DNA of 64,000 bases, taken from assembly GCA_965198565.1 (NCBI GenBank), contig OZ240665.1, forward strand, positions 2,976,001 through 3,040,000. Reading direction: 5' to 3'. Origin of the DNA: LMUY01 sp965198565. GTDB taxonomy: Bacteria; Pseudomonadota; Alphaproteobacteria; Acetobacterales; Acetobacteraceae. The notes under the pieces were generated by a model. The model saw only the letters and a program-made list of their open reading frames with translations. It ran no database searches and was not told where the DNA came from. Every line of letters begins with the position of its first letter. The stretch's first letter is position 1. The translations under genes were made by a program, and so were the position numbers. Shown here piece by piece: positions 52,223 through 59,879 of this stretch.

Positions 52223-54226
52223 TCAGCTTCCCGCCTGCCCAATCTCCTGCAGCAGCCTACCCTCGGTGAGCACCTGCGGCAGCACCTCCGGATCATGACC
52301 CGGCGGGTAGAACACGTAGAGCGGCACGCCCTCGCGGCCGTGGTCGTGCAGGAAGGCGGAGATCGCCGGGTCCTGCCGGGTCCAGTCGCCCTTGAGGTAG
52401 GCCACGTGGGAGTGGGCGAAGGCGTCGCGGGTGGCTTGCGGGGCCAGCGCCAGCCGCTCGTTCAGCAGGCAGGACAGGCACCAGGCCGCCGTCATGTTGA
52501 CGAACACGGGGCGGCCCTCCTGGCGCAATTCGGCCAGGCGCGCGGGGGTGAACGGCTCGCTGCCTTCGGCCGCGGGGCTCAGTCCGCCCGCCAGCAACCC
52601 GGCAGCGGCGGCCACCGCGGCGAACGCGCCCGCTTGGCCGAGCCAGCGCGCCACTCGCGAGCGGGTCTGCGACGCGCCGAGCAACCAGGCGGCAAAGCCC
52701 ACGGCCACGAAACCGGCCGCCGCAACCAGCACGGCCGAGGGACCGCCCTGCTGGCTCGCCACCCAGAGCAACCAGGCCGCGGCGGCATACATCGGGAAGG
52801 CCAAAGCCTGCCGCAGCGTCACCATCCAGGCGCCGGGGCGGGGCAGCAGCCGCGCGGCCTGGGGCAGGGCGGCGAGCAGCGCATACGGGAGCGCCAGGCC
52901 CAAACCCATGGCGGCGAACACCAGCGCGGTTCCCGCTGGCGGCGCCGCCAGTGCCCCGGCGATCGCAGCGGCCATGAACGGCGCCGTGCAGGGCGTCGCC
53001 ACCACCACGGCCAGCACGCCAGTGAAGAAGCTGCCGACATGGCCGCCGCGCCCGGCCGCCGATTGCCCCACGCCGGTCAGGCCCGCGCCGAACTCGAACA
53101 CGCCCGAAAGATTGAGCCCGGTGGCGAACAGCAGCCAGCCGATGGCGGTGACGAACACCGGCGACTGGAACTGATAGCCCCACCCCGCCGCCTGCCCGGC
53201 GCCCCGCAACGCCGCCAGCCCGAGCCCGACCGCGGCAAACGACAGCACCGCCCCCGCCGTGTAGCTGGCCGCTTCCTGGCGGATGCTGCGCCGGGTCGCG
53301 CCGGACATGCGGGCCAGCGCCATCGCCTTCATCGCCAGCACCGGGAACACGCAGGGCATCAGGTTCAGCAGCAGCCCGCCCACGAACGCCGGCAGCACCA
53401 GCAGCCAGGGGATGGACGCTCGAACCAACGCGGGCGCCGGCGTGGCGGCGACGGTGAAGGCGCGCACCCCCGCCGCCGTGGTGAGCGCCACCACGCCAGA
53501 CACGGGTCCTGCCGCGTCTTTCACCGCGCTCAGCTTGGTGCGCAGGGTGAGCGCGCCATCACGCCGGGTCGGGGTTTGCGGCCCGAGCGTTTCGGTCCGC
53601 CCGTCTGCGAGCGGGAAGAACTCGGCGGCGGTCACGCCCTCCGGCAGGCCGGGGCCGGCGAGGCTGAGGGTGCCGTCCGGCGTGAGGGTGGCTGCGAACC
53701 CGGCCGGTTGCGGCACCGCGGCGGCGGCGGCGGCCAGCAGCGGCGCTTGCGGCGAGGCGGCGGGCGTGCCCGGTGGCAAGTCCAGCGCGAGGTCCGCCTC
53801 TTCCGGAACGCAGATATCGCGGCAGACCAGCCAACTCGCATGCGCCTGCAGCCGCAGCGGGCCGTTCCCAGCGGTGATGGTGAAGGGCAACACCAGGTCG
53901 CCGGTGTAGCCGAATGCGGTGACGGTGCCCTCCGTCAGCCGCTGCGGCGCGGGCCAGGTAAGGTCTCCCGCCGTGCCGCCGTTTGGGAGCTGGACGGCGA
54001 GGCTTGGCGGGAAGCCGGCATCCCCGGCGTTTTGCCAGTACGTGTGCCAACCCGGCGCCATCCGCAGCCGCAGCCCGGCGGTGAGCGTCGTGCCGGGCGC
54101 GCTGGCGTCGGTGCTGGTGATGAGGCTGGCGGTGGTGTGGGCGGTTTGGACGGGCGTGCTCTCGGCGGCGAAGCCGTGGTGGGCGGTCAGGAGCAGGAGG
54201 AGTGTTAGCGGGATGACCGAAAGCAC
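52223..54226 (-). CDS. DsbD/ScsB-like protein-disulfide reductase
   Basis: 667 residues. It carries electrons from cytosolic thioredoxin to periplasmic thiols. Three parts are visible: signal peptide and N-terminal periplasmic domain with WLVCRDICVPEEADL; a membrane core of about eight helices with LMPCVFPVL and VATPCTAPFMAA holding the redox cysteines; and a C-terminal thioredoxin domain with AWCLSCLLNE (C583, C586). The long N-terminal domain and LMPCVFPV favour the ScsB type. The start is a GTG at 54226; its Shine-Dalgarno (AGGGAG, 5 nt away) lies inside repeat copy j. A longer in-frame start at 54373 would encode that repeat and is rejected. Confidence 0.87.
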   Translation of the reverse strand: MLSVIPLTLLLLLTAHHGFAAESTPVQTAHTTASLITSTDASAPGTTLTAGLRLRMAPGWHTYWQNAGDAGFPPSLAVQLPNGGTAGDLTWPAPQRLTEGTVTAFGYTGDLVLPFTITAGNGPLRLQAHASWLVCRDICVPEEADLALDLPPGTPAASPQAPLLAAAAAAVPQPAGFAATLTPDGTLSLAGPGLPEGVTAAEFFPLADGRTETLGPQTPTRRDGALTLRTKLSAVKDAAGPVSGVVALTTAAGVRAFTVAATPAPALVRASIPWLLVLPAFVGGLLLNLMPCVFPVLAMKAMALARMSGATRRSIRQEAASYTAGAVLSFAAVGLGLAALRGAGQAAGWGYQFQSPVFVTAIGWLLFATGLNLSGVFEFGAGLTGVGQSAAGRGGHVGSFFTGVLAVVVATPCTAPFMAAAIAGALAAPPAGTALVFAAMGLGLALPYALLAALPQAARLLPRPGAWMVTLRQALAFPMYAAAAWLLWVASQQGGPSAVLVAAAGFVAVGFAAWLLGASQTRSRVARWLGQAGAFAAVAAAAGLLAGGLSPAAEGSEPFTPARLAELRQEGRPVFVNMTAAWCLSCLLNERLALAPQATRDAFAHSHVAYLKGDWTRQDPAISAFLHDHGREGVPLYVFYPPGHDPEVLPQVLTEGRLLQEIGQAGS

Positions 54227-54231
54227 ACCTG

Positions 54232-54353
54232 CTCCCTCTCCCGCGGGCGGCAGAGGGTCGGGGTGAGGGTGCGAAAGCCGCCGGGTCGGACCGCACAGCG
54301 CCCAAGAAGCCCTCACCCCGACCCTCTCCCGTGAAGGACGGGAGAGGGAGAAG
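54232..54353. repeat. REPIN-like inverted pair, copy j
   Basis: Arms CCCTCTCCCGCGGGCGG (stem slightly degraded) and CCCTCTCCCGTGAAGGACGG with its partner. The centre (TGCGAAAGCCGCC ... CCAAGAAGC) matches copy c. It fills the gap between the ferredoxin reductase stop and the DsbD-like start, and its left arm carries that gene's Shine-Dalgarno. Confidence 0.9.
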
Positions 54354-54359
54354 AGGCGC

Positions 54360-55229
54360 CTACCGCTCGGCAAAGGCCTTCTCGATCACGAACTCGCCTG
54401 GCTCGTTGCTGCTGCCCTCGGTGAAGCCGCGCGCCAGCAGCATCGCGTTCAGATCGTCCAGCATCTGTTGGCTGCCGCAAATCATCGCGCGGTCATGCGC
54501 CGGGTCGAGCGGCGGCAGCCCGGTGTCGCGGAAGAACTGGTCATTGGCGATCAGATCGGTGATGCGGCCCTGGTGCTTGAACGGCTCGCGCGTGGCCGTG
54601 GGATAATAGATCAGCTTGGAGCGCACGTCCTCGCCCAGGAACTCGTGGTTGGGCAGGTGCTCGGTCATATACTCGGCATAGGCCAACTCGCCGACCCGGC
54701 GGCAGGTATGGGTCACCACCACGTGCTCGAACCGCTCATACACCTCCGGGTCCGCCACCAGGCTCAGGAACGGCGCCAGCCCGGTGCCGGTGGCGAACAT
54801 GTACAGCGTGCGGCCCGGGCGCAGATTGTCCAGCAGCAAGGTACCCGTCGGCTTGCGCCCCACCAGCACGGTGTCGCCCACCTGCACATGCTGCAGCCGC
54901 GACGTCAGCGGCCCTTCGGGCACCTTGATGCTGAGGAATTCGAGCGTCTCGGCATGGTTCGGGCTCGCCATGCTGTAGGCGCGCAGCAGCGGCCGGCCGT
55001 TCAGCATCAGCCCGATCATGGCGAACTGGCCGTTTTCGAACCGGAAGCCGGGGTCGCGCGTCATCGTCAGGCTGAACAGCCGGTCGGTCCAGTGCTGCAC
55101 CGCCAGCACGGTCTGCGCGGTGACGTTGCCGGGCAGCTTTTGCGCTCCAGTGGGGGGCGCCTCGGCGGTGGGCGCGCCAGTGGGCGGGATAGCTTCGGGG
55201 GCGAGCACGGCCCGCGGCTCCTGCTGCAT
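54360..55229 (-). CDS. fpr: ferredoxin/flavodoxin-NADP+ reductase
   Basis: 289 residues, FAD enzyme moving electrons between NADPH and ferredoxin/flavodoxin. FAD-binding RAYSMASP, NADP-site ATGTGLAPFLSL, CGSQQMLDDL and the C-terminal EFVIEKAFAER are the Fpr signature of proteobacteria. A Pro/Ala-rich 35-residue N-terminal extension is unusual. The ATG at 55229 has GAGGAG 9 nt upstream; a longer ORF start at 55322 is rejected because it overlaps glgA. Confidence 0.93.
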   Translation of the reverse strand: MQQEPRAVLAPEAIPPTGAPTAEAPPTGAQKLPGNVTAQTVLAVQHWTDRLFSLTMTRDPGFRFENGQFAMIGLMLNGRPLLRAYSMASPNHAETLEFLSIKVPEGPLTSRLQHVQVGDTVLVGRKPTGTLLLDNLRPGRTLYMFATGTGLAPFLSLVADPEVYERFEHVVVTHTCRRVGELAYAEYMTEHLPNHEFLGEDVRSKLIYYPTATREPFKHQGRITDLIANDQFFRDTGLPPLDPAHDRAMICGSQQMLDDLNAMLLARGFTEGSSNEPGEFVIEKAFAER

Positions 55230-55278
55230 TGCGAAAACTCCTCGAAACCTGCTCTGTATCGCCAGACTTGGGAAGCGT

Positions 55279-56727
55279 CTACTCCGCCGCCACCTCGGCG
55301 TGGCCGCGCAGCACGGCCTCATACTGCCCGGCGGCCAACGACCAGCCCATATCGGTTGCCATCCCGGCTTTTACCATCTGCCCCCATGCTGCGGCGTCAG
55401 CCCAGAGCTGCGCCGCCCGGTGCAACGCGCTGGCAAGGCCCTCGGGCGAGGGGTCGCCGATGATGCCCGTGGCGGCGCCGGAGCGCACGGCCGCGGGGTT
55501 GGCGTCCACCACGCTGTCGGCCAGGCCGCCCACCCGGCTCACCACGGGCACGGCGCCGTAGCGCATCGCCATCATCTGGGTGAGGCCGCAGGGCTCGAAC
55601 CGGCTCGGCACCAGCACCGCGTCCGACCCGGCGATCACCTGGTGCGAGGCGGCCTCGTCATAGCCGATCAGCGCCGCGACCCGGCCCGGGTGACGCGCGG
55701 CGGCACTGGTGAAGCCAGCCTCGAGCCCCGCCTCGCCCGAGCCGAGCACGGCCAACTGGGCGCCGCTTGCCACCAACTCGGCCAGCCGGTCGAGCAGCAG
55801 GTCGAGCCCCTTCTGGCCGGTCAGCCGGCTGACCACGCCGAACAGCAACGCGCCGGGCTCGGCGTCCAGGCCGAACTTGCCCTGCAGCGCCGCCTTGCAC
55901 TTGGCCTTGCCGCGGAGATGGCCGCGGCGATAGCGGGCCGACAGGTGGGGGTCGGCCCAGGGGTTCCACACCGTCTCGTCGATGCCGTTCAGGATGCCAT
56001 GCAGCACTGCCCGGCGCGCCCGCAGCAGCCCGTCGAAGCCGCAGCCGAGCGCCGGGGTCTGGATTTCCTCGGCATAGCGCGGGCTGACGGCGGTGATCGC
56101 ATCGGCGTAGTACAGCCCGGCCTTCATGAAGCCGATCGACTGGTAGAACTCCACGCCCTCGGGCTGCAGCGCCGATTGCGGCAGGCCCAGCTCCTGCCAC
56201 AGCGACAGCGGCACTTGCCCGGTGAACGACAGGTTGTGGATGGTCATCACCGTGCGGGGCCGGGCGCCGCCGGCGAAGGCGAGGTAGGCCGGCGCCAGCC
56301 CGGTTTGCCAATCGTGGCAGTGCACGCAGGCCGGCACCCAGCCAGGCACCGCGCCCAGCCCGATATCGGCCGCCACCCGGGCGAGGGCGGCGAAACGTTG
56401 CGGGTTGTCCGGCCAGTCCCGCCCGTCTGGGCCCACGTAGGGGTTGCCGGGCCGGTCGAACAAGTGCGGTGCGTCCAGCACGAACAGGCGCAGCTCGCCC
56501 GCCTGGCCGGCGAGCACCCGGGCTGCGCCGCCGTGCAGGTTGGGGTAGGCGTGCACCGGCTCGGCGGCGGAGAGGGCGGCCAGGACGGCCGGGAAGCCCG
56601 GCACCAGGGTGCGCACCTCGATGCCACGATGCGCCAGCGCGCCCGGCAGCGCGCCGGTGACGTCGGCAAGGCCCCCCGTCTTGATGAGCGGATAGATCTC
56701 GCTCGCCGCGGCGAGGACCTTCAGCAC
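55279..56727 (-). CDS. glgA: glycogen synthase, ADP-glucose dependent (GT5)
   Basis: 482 residues. ADP-glucose binding KTGGLADVTGALPGAL at residues 16-31, CHDWQTGLAPAYL, TIHNLSFTGQ, VSRLTGQKGLDLLLDRL and the C-terminal SRFEPCGLTQMMAMRYGAVPVV with the catalytic Glu. The start is a GTG at 56727; its Shine-Dalgarno (AGGGAG, 7 nt away) is the outer edge of repeat copy k. It follows glgC on the same strand, so the ADP-glucose maker and user are adjacent. Confidence 0.95.
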   Translation of the reverse strand: MLKVLAAASEIYPLIKTGGLADVTGALPGALAHRGIEVRTLVPGFPAVLAALSAAEPVHAYPNLHGGAARVLAGQAGELRLFVLDAPHLFDRPGNPYVGPDGRDWPDNPQRFAALARVAADIGLGAVPGWVPACVHCHDWQTGLAPAYLAFAGGARPRTVMTIHNLSFTGQVPLSLWQELGLPQSALQPEGVEFYQSIGFMKAGLYYADAITAVSPRYAEEIQTPALGCGFDGLLRARRAVLHGILNGIDETVWNPWADPHLSARYRRGHLRGKAKCKAALQGKFGLDAEPGALLFGVVSRLTGQKGLDLLLDRLAELVASGAQLAVLGSGEAGLEAGFTSAAARHPGRVAALIGYDEAASHQVIAGSDAVLVPSRFEPCGLTQMMAMRYGAVPVVSRVGGLADSVVDANPAAVRSGAATGIIGDPSPEGLASALHRAAQLWADAAAWGQMVKAGMATDMGWSLAAGQYEAVLRGHAEVAAE

Positions 56728-56730
56728 CGA

Positions 56731-56852
56731 TCTTCTCCCTCTCCCGCGGGCGGGAGAGGGTCGGGGTGAGGGTGGCTATCGGGAGTTTCGCACTGGCCGC
56801 TCCCGTGCAACGCGCCCCTCACCCCAGCCCTCTCCCAGAGGGAGAGGGAGAC
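56731..56852. repeat. REPIN-like inverted pair, copy k
   Basis: Arms CCCTCTCCCGCGGGCGGGAG and CCCTCTCCCAGAGGGAGAGG with GGGGTGAGGG / CCCCTCACCC tails, exactly filling the glgC-glgA gap. Its left arm provides the glgA Shine-Dalgarno on the minus strand, so folding of the arm could mask the site. Confidence 0.9.
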
Positions 56853-56874
56853 CTTTCGACGGTGATCGGCATGT

Positions 56875-58143
56875 TCAGTTGGTCAGGCGGTCGATCATGG
56901 GCTGGGTCACCAGGCAGACGCCTTTGCTGGTGCGGCGGAAGCGCTGCGCGTCGAGCACCGGGTCTTCCCCGATCACCAATCCAGCCGGCAAGCGCACCCC
57001 CCGATCCACCACCACGTCCTTCAGGCGGACGCCGCGGGCGACGTCCACATACGGCATTATCACGGCGTTTTCCACCCGCCCGAAGCTGTGCACATGCACG
57101 CCGGTGAACAGCAGCGAGCGGATGATGGCGCTGCCCGAAACGATGCAGCCGCCGGACACCATCGAATCGACCGCATAGCCGCGTCGGCCGTCGTCGTTAT
57201 GGACGAACTTGGCCGGCGGGGTGATCTCGCCATAGGTCCAGATCGGCCAGTCGCTGTCATACAGGTCGAGGCCCGGCACCACGTCGGTGAGGTCGATATT
57301 GGCGGCCCAGTATGCGTCCACGGTGCCCACGTCGCGCCAATAGGTCTCCGAATCCATGGTGGAGCGGACGCAGGAATGCTCGAAGCGGTGGGCGACGGCG
57401 GTGCCGTGCTGGACGATGTAGGGGATGATGTCGCGGCCGAAATCGCGTTGCGACGCCGGGTCGGCGGCATCGCGGTGGAGCTGCTCGATCAGGAAGGCGG
57501 TGTCGAACACGTAGATGCCCATGGAGGCGAGCGCCATGTCCGGTTTGTCCGGCATGCCGGGGGGGTCGGCTGGCTTCTCCAGGAAGGCGATCAGCCGGTC
57601 CTCGGCGTCCACATGCATGACGCCAAACGCGGTCGCCTCGGCGCGGGGCACCTCGATGCAGCCGATCGTGACGTCCGCGCCGGATGTGACGTGCTGCTGC
57701 AGCATGACCTCGTAGTCCATCTTGTAGACGTGGTCGCCGGCCAGCAGCACGATGTATTGCGGCGCGTAGCTCTCGATGATGTCGATGTTCTGATACACCG
57801 CGTCGGCGGTGCCGGCATACCAGGCGGTTTCGCTGATGCGCTGGCTGGCGGGCAGGATGTCGAAGCTTTCGTTGCGCTCGATGCGCAGGAAGTTCCAGCC
57901 GCGCTGCAGGTGGCGGATGAGCGAGTGCGCCTTGTATTGCGTGGCCACCCCGATGCGCCGGATGCCCGAGTTCAGCGCGTTGGACAGCGCGAAGTCGATA
58001 ATGCGGGATTTGCCGCCGAAGTAGACCGCGGGTTTGGCGCGGGTGTCGGTGAGTTCGTGCAGCCGGGAGCCGCGCCCGCCGGCCAGCACGTAGGCCATGG
58101 CGTGGCGCGCGAGGGGGGCGGCGGATGTTGGGATGGCTGTCAT
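56875..58143 (-). CDS. glgC: glucose-1-phosphate adenylyltransferase
   Basis: Makes ADP-glucose, the committed step of glycogen synthesis. 422 residues: nucleotide-binding YVLAGGRGSRLHELTDTRAKPAVYFGGKSRIIDF, allosteric/catalytic segments HLQRGWNFLRIERNESFDIL and WYAGTADAVYQNIDII, LAGDHVYKMDY, EKPADPP, and a C-terminal left-handed beta-helix (GGCIVSGSAIIRSLLFTGVHVHSFGRVENAVIMP). I chose the ATG at 58143 with GGAG 9 nt upstream. Confidence 0.96.
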   Translation of the reverse strand: MTAIPTSAAPLARHAMAYVLAGGRGSRLHELTDTRAKPAVYFGGKSRIIDFALSNALNSGIRRIGVATQYKAHSLIRHLQRGWNFLRIERNESFDILPASQRISETAWYAGTADAVYQNIDIIESYAPQYIVLLAGDHVYKMDYEVMLQQHVTSGADVTIGCIEVPRAEATAFGVMHVDAEDRLIAFLEKPADPPGMPDKPDMALASMGIYVFDTAFLIEQLHRDAADPASQRDFGRDIIPYIVQHGTAVAHRFEHSCVRSTMDSETYWRDVGTVDAYWAANIDLTDVVPGLDLYDSDWPIWTYGEITPPAKFVHNDDGRRGYAVDSMVSGGCIVSGSAIIRSLLFTGVHVHSFGRVENAVIMPYVDVARGVRLKDVVVDRGVRLPAGLVIGEDPVLDAQRFRRTSKGVCLVTQPMIDRLTN

Positions 58144-58267
58144 ATCGTTCGCTCCCGGCGCAGGGGCACTTGGCGGCAGCCCGGGCGACACAGCCTGACC
58201 TTATGGCCCGATTTCGCCGGCGGCAATAAGCCCCGTCCATCATATGAGTGCGTGGGAGCGTTCAGAT

Positions 58268-58344
58268 TGGTCGGAGCGAGAGGATTCGAACCTCCGGCCT
58301 CTGGCTCCCGAAGCAAGCGCTCTACCAGGCTGAGCTACGCTCCG
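58268..58344 (-). tRNA. tRNA-Pro (CGG), CCA encoded
   Basis: A 77-nt cloverleaf: acceptor CGGAGCG pairs perfectly with CGCTCCG, followed by A and an encoded CCA; D stem GCTC/GAGC; T arm GGAGG-TTCGAAT-CCTCT. The anticodon loop TTCGGGA gives CGG at 58308-58310, reading CCG. The anticodon stem CTTGC/GCCAG has one U-C mismatch (positions 29-41), which is odd for a functional tRNA. It lies between glgC and a small membrane-protein gene. Confidence 0.92.
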
Positions 58345-58404
58345 ACCGAGCGCGCCGTATAACGCCCGGATCATGCTCTCGCAAGCGCCCCTGGGCTGAC
58401 GCGC

Positions 58405-58623
58405 TCAGAAGAAAGCCTTGACGACAAGGGAGGCGACGCCTGCGAACATCACGCCGGTCATCCACTTCAGCTGGAGTAAGTCGGCGTCGATCTTATCGAA
58501 ATGTTTTTCACTCTTGAGCCAAGACTCATCGAAGCGCTCCCCGATTTTGCTCAGCATGGCTTCAAATCGCCGGTCGCTCTCCGATTGCGGATTGACGGTT
58601 GCTTGCTCGTGCCCGGGCGTCAT
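58405..58623 (-). CDS. small single-pass membrane protein with coiled coil
   Basis: 72 residues. A polar, helix-prone N-terminal part (SDRRFEAMLSKIGERFDESWLKSEKHFDKIDADLLQLKW) is followed by one hydrophobic helix (MTGVMFAGVASLVVKAFF) at the C-terminus, similar to DUF1640-like or small tail-anchored proteins. It starts 15 nt after the LOG gene on the same strand. No function can be assigned. Confidence 0.6.
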   Translation of the reverse strand: MTPGHEQATVNPQSESDRRFEAMLSKIGERFDESWLKSEKHFDKIDADLLQLKWMTGVMFAGVASLVVKAFF

Positions 58624-58638
58624 GGTCCTACGCGACCA

Positions 58639-59223
58639 CTACGTCCGGGCCGACGAGGTGGGCTCCCGCGCCGGGATGGTCAGCAGCCGCCGCAGGATCG
58701 CCGGCACGTCCGGCAGCACTTCATACAGCGCCCGGGCAGAAGGGTCGGCAAAGCCGTCGGTGACGAAGCCGTTCAGCACGTTCAGCAGCCCGCTCGCCCA
58801 GCCATTGATGTTGCCGATCAGCACCGGGCGGTCATGCAGCCCCAACTGGCGCCAGGTGACGATCTCGACCGTCTCGTCCAGCGTGCCGAGACCGCCCGGC
58901 AGGGTGACGAACGCGTCCGCCTGCTCGAACATCATGGCTTTGCGGCGATGCATGCTGTCGGTCACGACCAGGTCGGGCACGCCGGGATGGGCGACCTCGC
59001 GGGCGCGCAGGAAATCCGGGATGATCCCCGTGACGCTGCCGCCGCCGGCCAGCGCGCCATCGGCGACGGCGCCCATCAGGCCCACGCGGCCGCCGCCATA
59101 GATCAGCCGGATGCCGGAGGTGGCCAACCCGCGCCCGAGCGCTTCGGCGGCCGCGCGCCATGCCGGGTCATGCCCGACGCGGGAGCCACAGAACACGACG
59201 ACGGCACGGATGGAGGCTGGCAT
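58639..59223 (-). CDS. LOG family protein (cytokinin riboside 5'-monophosphate phosphoribohydrolase-like)
   Basis: 194 residues, Rossmann-like fold. Motifs: VVVFCGSRVG at the N-terminus, IYGGGRVGLMGAVADGAL, the HRRKAMM segment and LPGGLGTLDETVEIVTW, the PGGxGTxxE signature of LOG enzymes. Family members release the base from nucleoside monophosphates; in bacteria the physiological substrate is unclear. Confidence 0.9.
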   Translation of the reverse strand: MPASIRAVVVFCGSRVGHDPAWRAAAEALGRGLATSGIRLIYGGGRVGLMGAVADGALAGGGSVTGIIPDFLRAREVAHPGVPDLVVTDSMHRRKAMMFEQADAFVTLPGGLGTLDETVEIVTWRQLGLHDRPVLIGNINGWASGLLNVLNGFVTDGFADPSARALYEVLPDVPAILRRLLTIPAREPTSSART

Positions 59224-59324
59224 GTGCGGTCAAATCCCACGAACAGAGCCCTAGCTCTGCCGCGAAAGCGGGCTGCTGTCATTCGGTTTCGCTGCTGGGG
59301 GCGACTCAATGCTCGCCTGGGCGA

Positions 59325-59422
59325 GCCCTCTCCCTCTGGGAGAGGGTTGGGTGAGGGGCAAACGGCACCAGGCTTTCGTCTGTGGGGCCCTCACCCCGGC
59401 CCTCTCCCAGAGGGAGAGGGAG
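59325..59422. repeat. REPIN-like inverted pair, copy l
   Basis: Arms CCCTCTCCCTCTGGGAGAGG and CCCTCTCCCAGAGGGAGAGG with GTTGGGTGAGGGG / CCCTCACCCC tails, between the FtsB-like gene and the LOG gene. Confidence 0.9.
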
Positions 59423-59436
59423 ATAACAGGAGTGAT

Positions 59437-59781
59437 TTACCCCGCCGGGTCGGTGAACAGCGGCTTGCCGCGGGGATACATCACCACGATGTCGCCCGGG
59501 TCGGCGAGGTTCAGCATCGCTCGGGCGCGTTCGTCCAGCGTGTCGCCATCCAGATGGGCGTTGCGCAGCCCAGTGACCCGGCGCTCCCAACTGTCGACGT
59601 CGGCATTGGCACCGGCGAGTTCCTGTCGCGCCAGAAGGAGCTGATCCTGCTGCCGGGCGTAGGATTGCAGGCCGCGCGGGCCCTGCGTGGCGCTCCAGCC
59701 GAAATAAGCCGCCACCGCCAACAACAGCACCGGCGGGACGCACAGCTTAGCCCGCCGCTTGATCTCTCGCCCGATCGACAT
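59437..59781 (-). CDS. FtsB/DivIC-family septum formation initiator
   Basis: 114 residues: short basic cytoplasmic N-terminus (MSIGREIKRRAKL), one transmembrane helix (CVPPVLLLAVAAYFGW), a periplasmic coiled coil (SYARQQDQLLLARQELAGANADVDSWERRV) and a terminal LADPGDIVVMYPRG. This is the FtsB/DivIC layout; family members hold FtsL/FtsQ in the divisome. It lies 98 nt after eno, a placement common in proteobacteria. Confidence 0.85.
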   Translation of the reverse strand: MSIGREIKRRAKLCVPPVLLLAVAAYFGWSATQGPRGLQSYARQQDQLLLARQELAGANADVDSWERRVTGLRNAHLDGDTLDERARAMLNLADPGDIVVMYPRGKPLFTDPAG

Positions 59782-59879
59782 CGCGAATCCATTTGGAACT
59801 TGTACTTACCCTACGGTCTCAATCCAGCAGGGCAAGCAGAAGCGCCACAGCAGCGGCGTAATGCGCGCAGGGTGTTGCC

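Noticed and set aside
51272..54208. 978-codon ORF on the + strand
   Set aside because: Crosses two well-supported minus-strand genes (ABC-F and DsbD-like) and repeat copy i; a chance frame in GC-rich DNA.
54227..54373. 49-codon N-terminal extension of the DsbD-like protein
   Set aside because: It translates repeat copy j (SRPSRERVGV, LPPAGEG); the signal peptide begins at the GTG at 54226.
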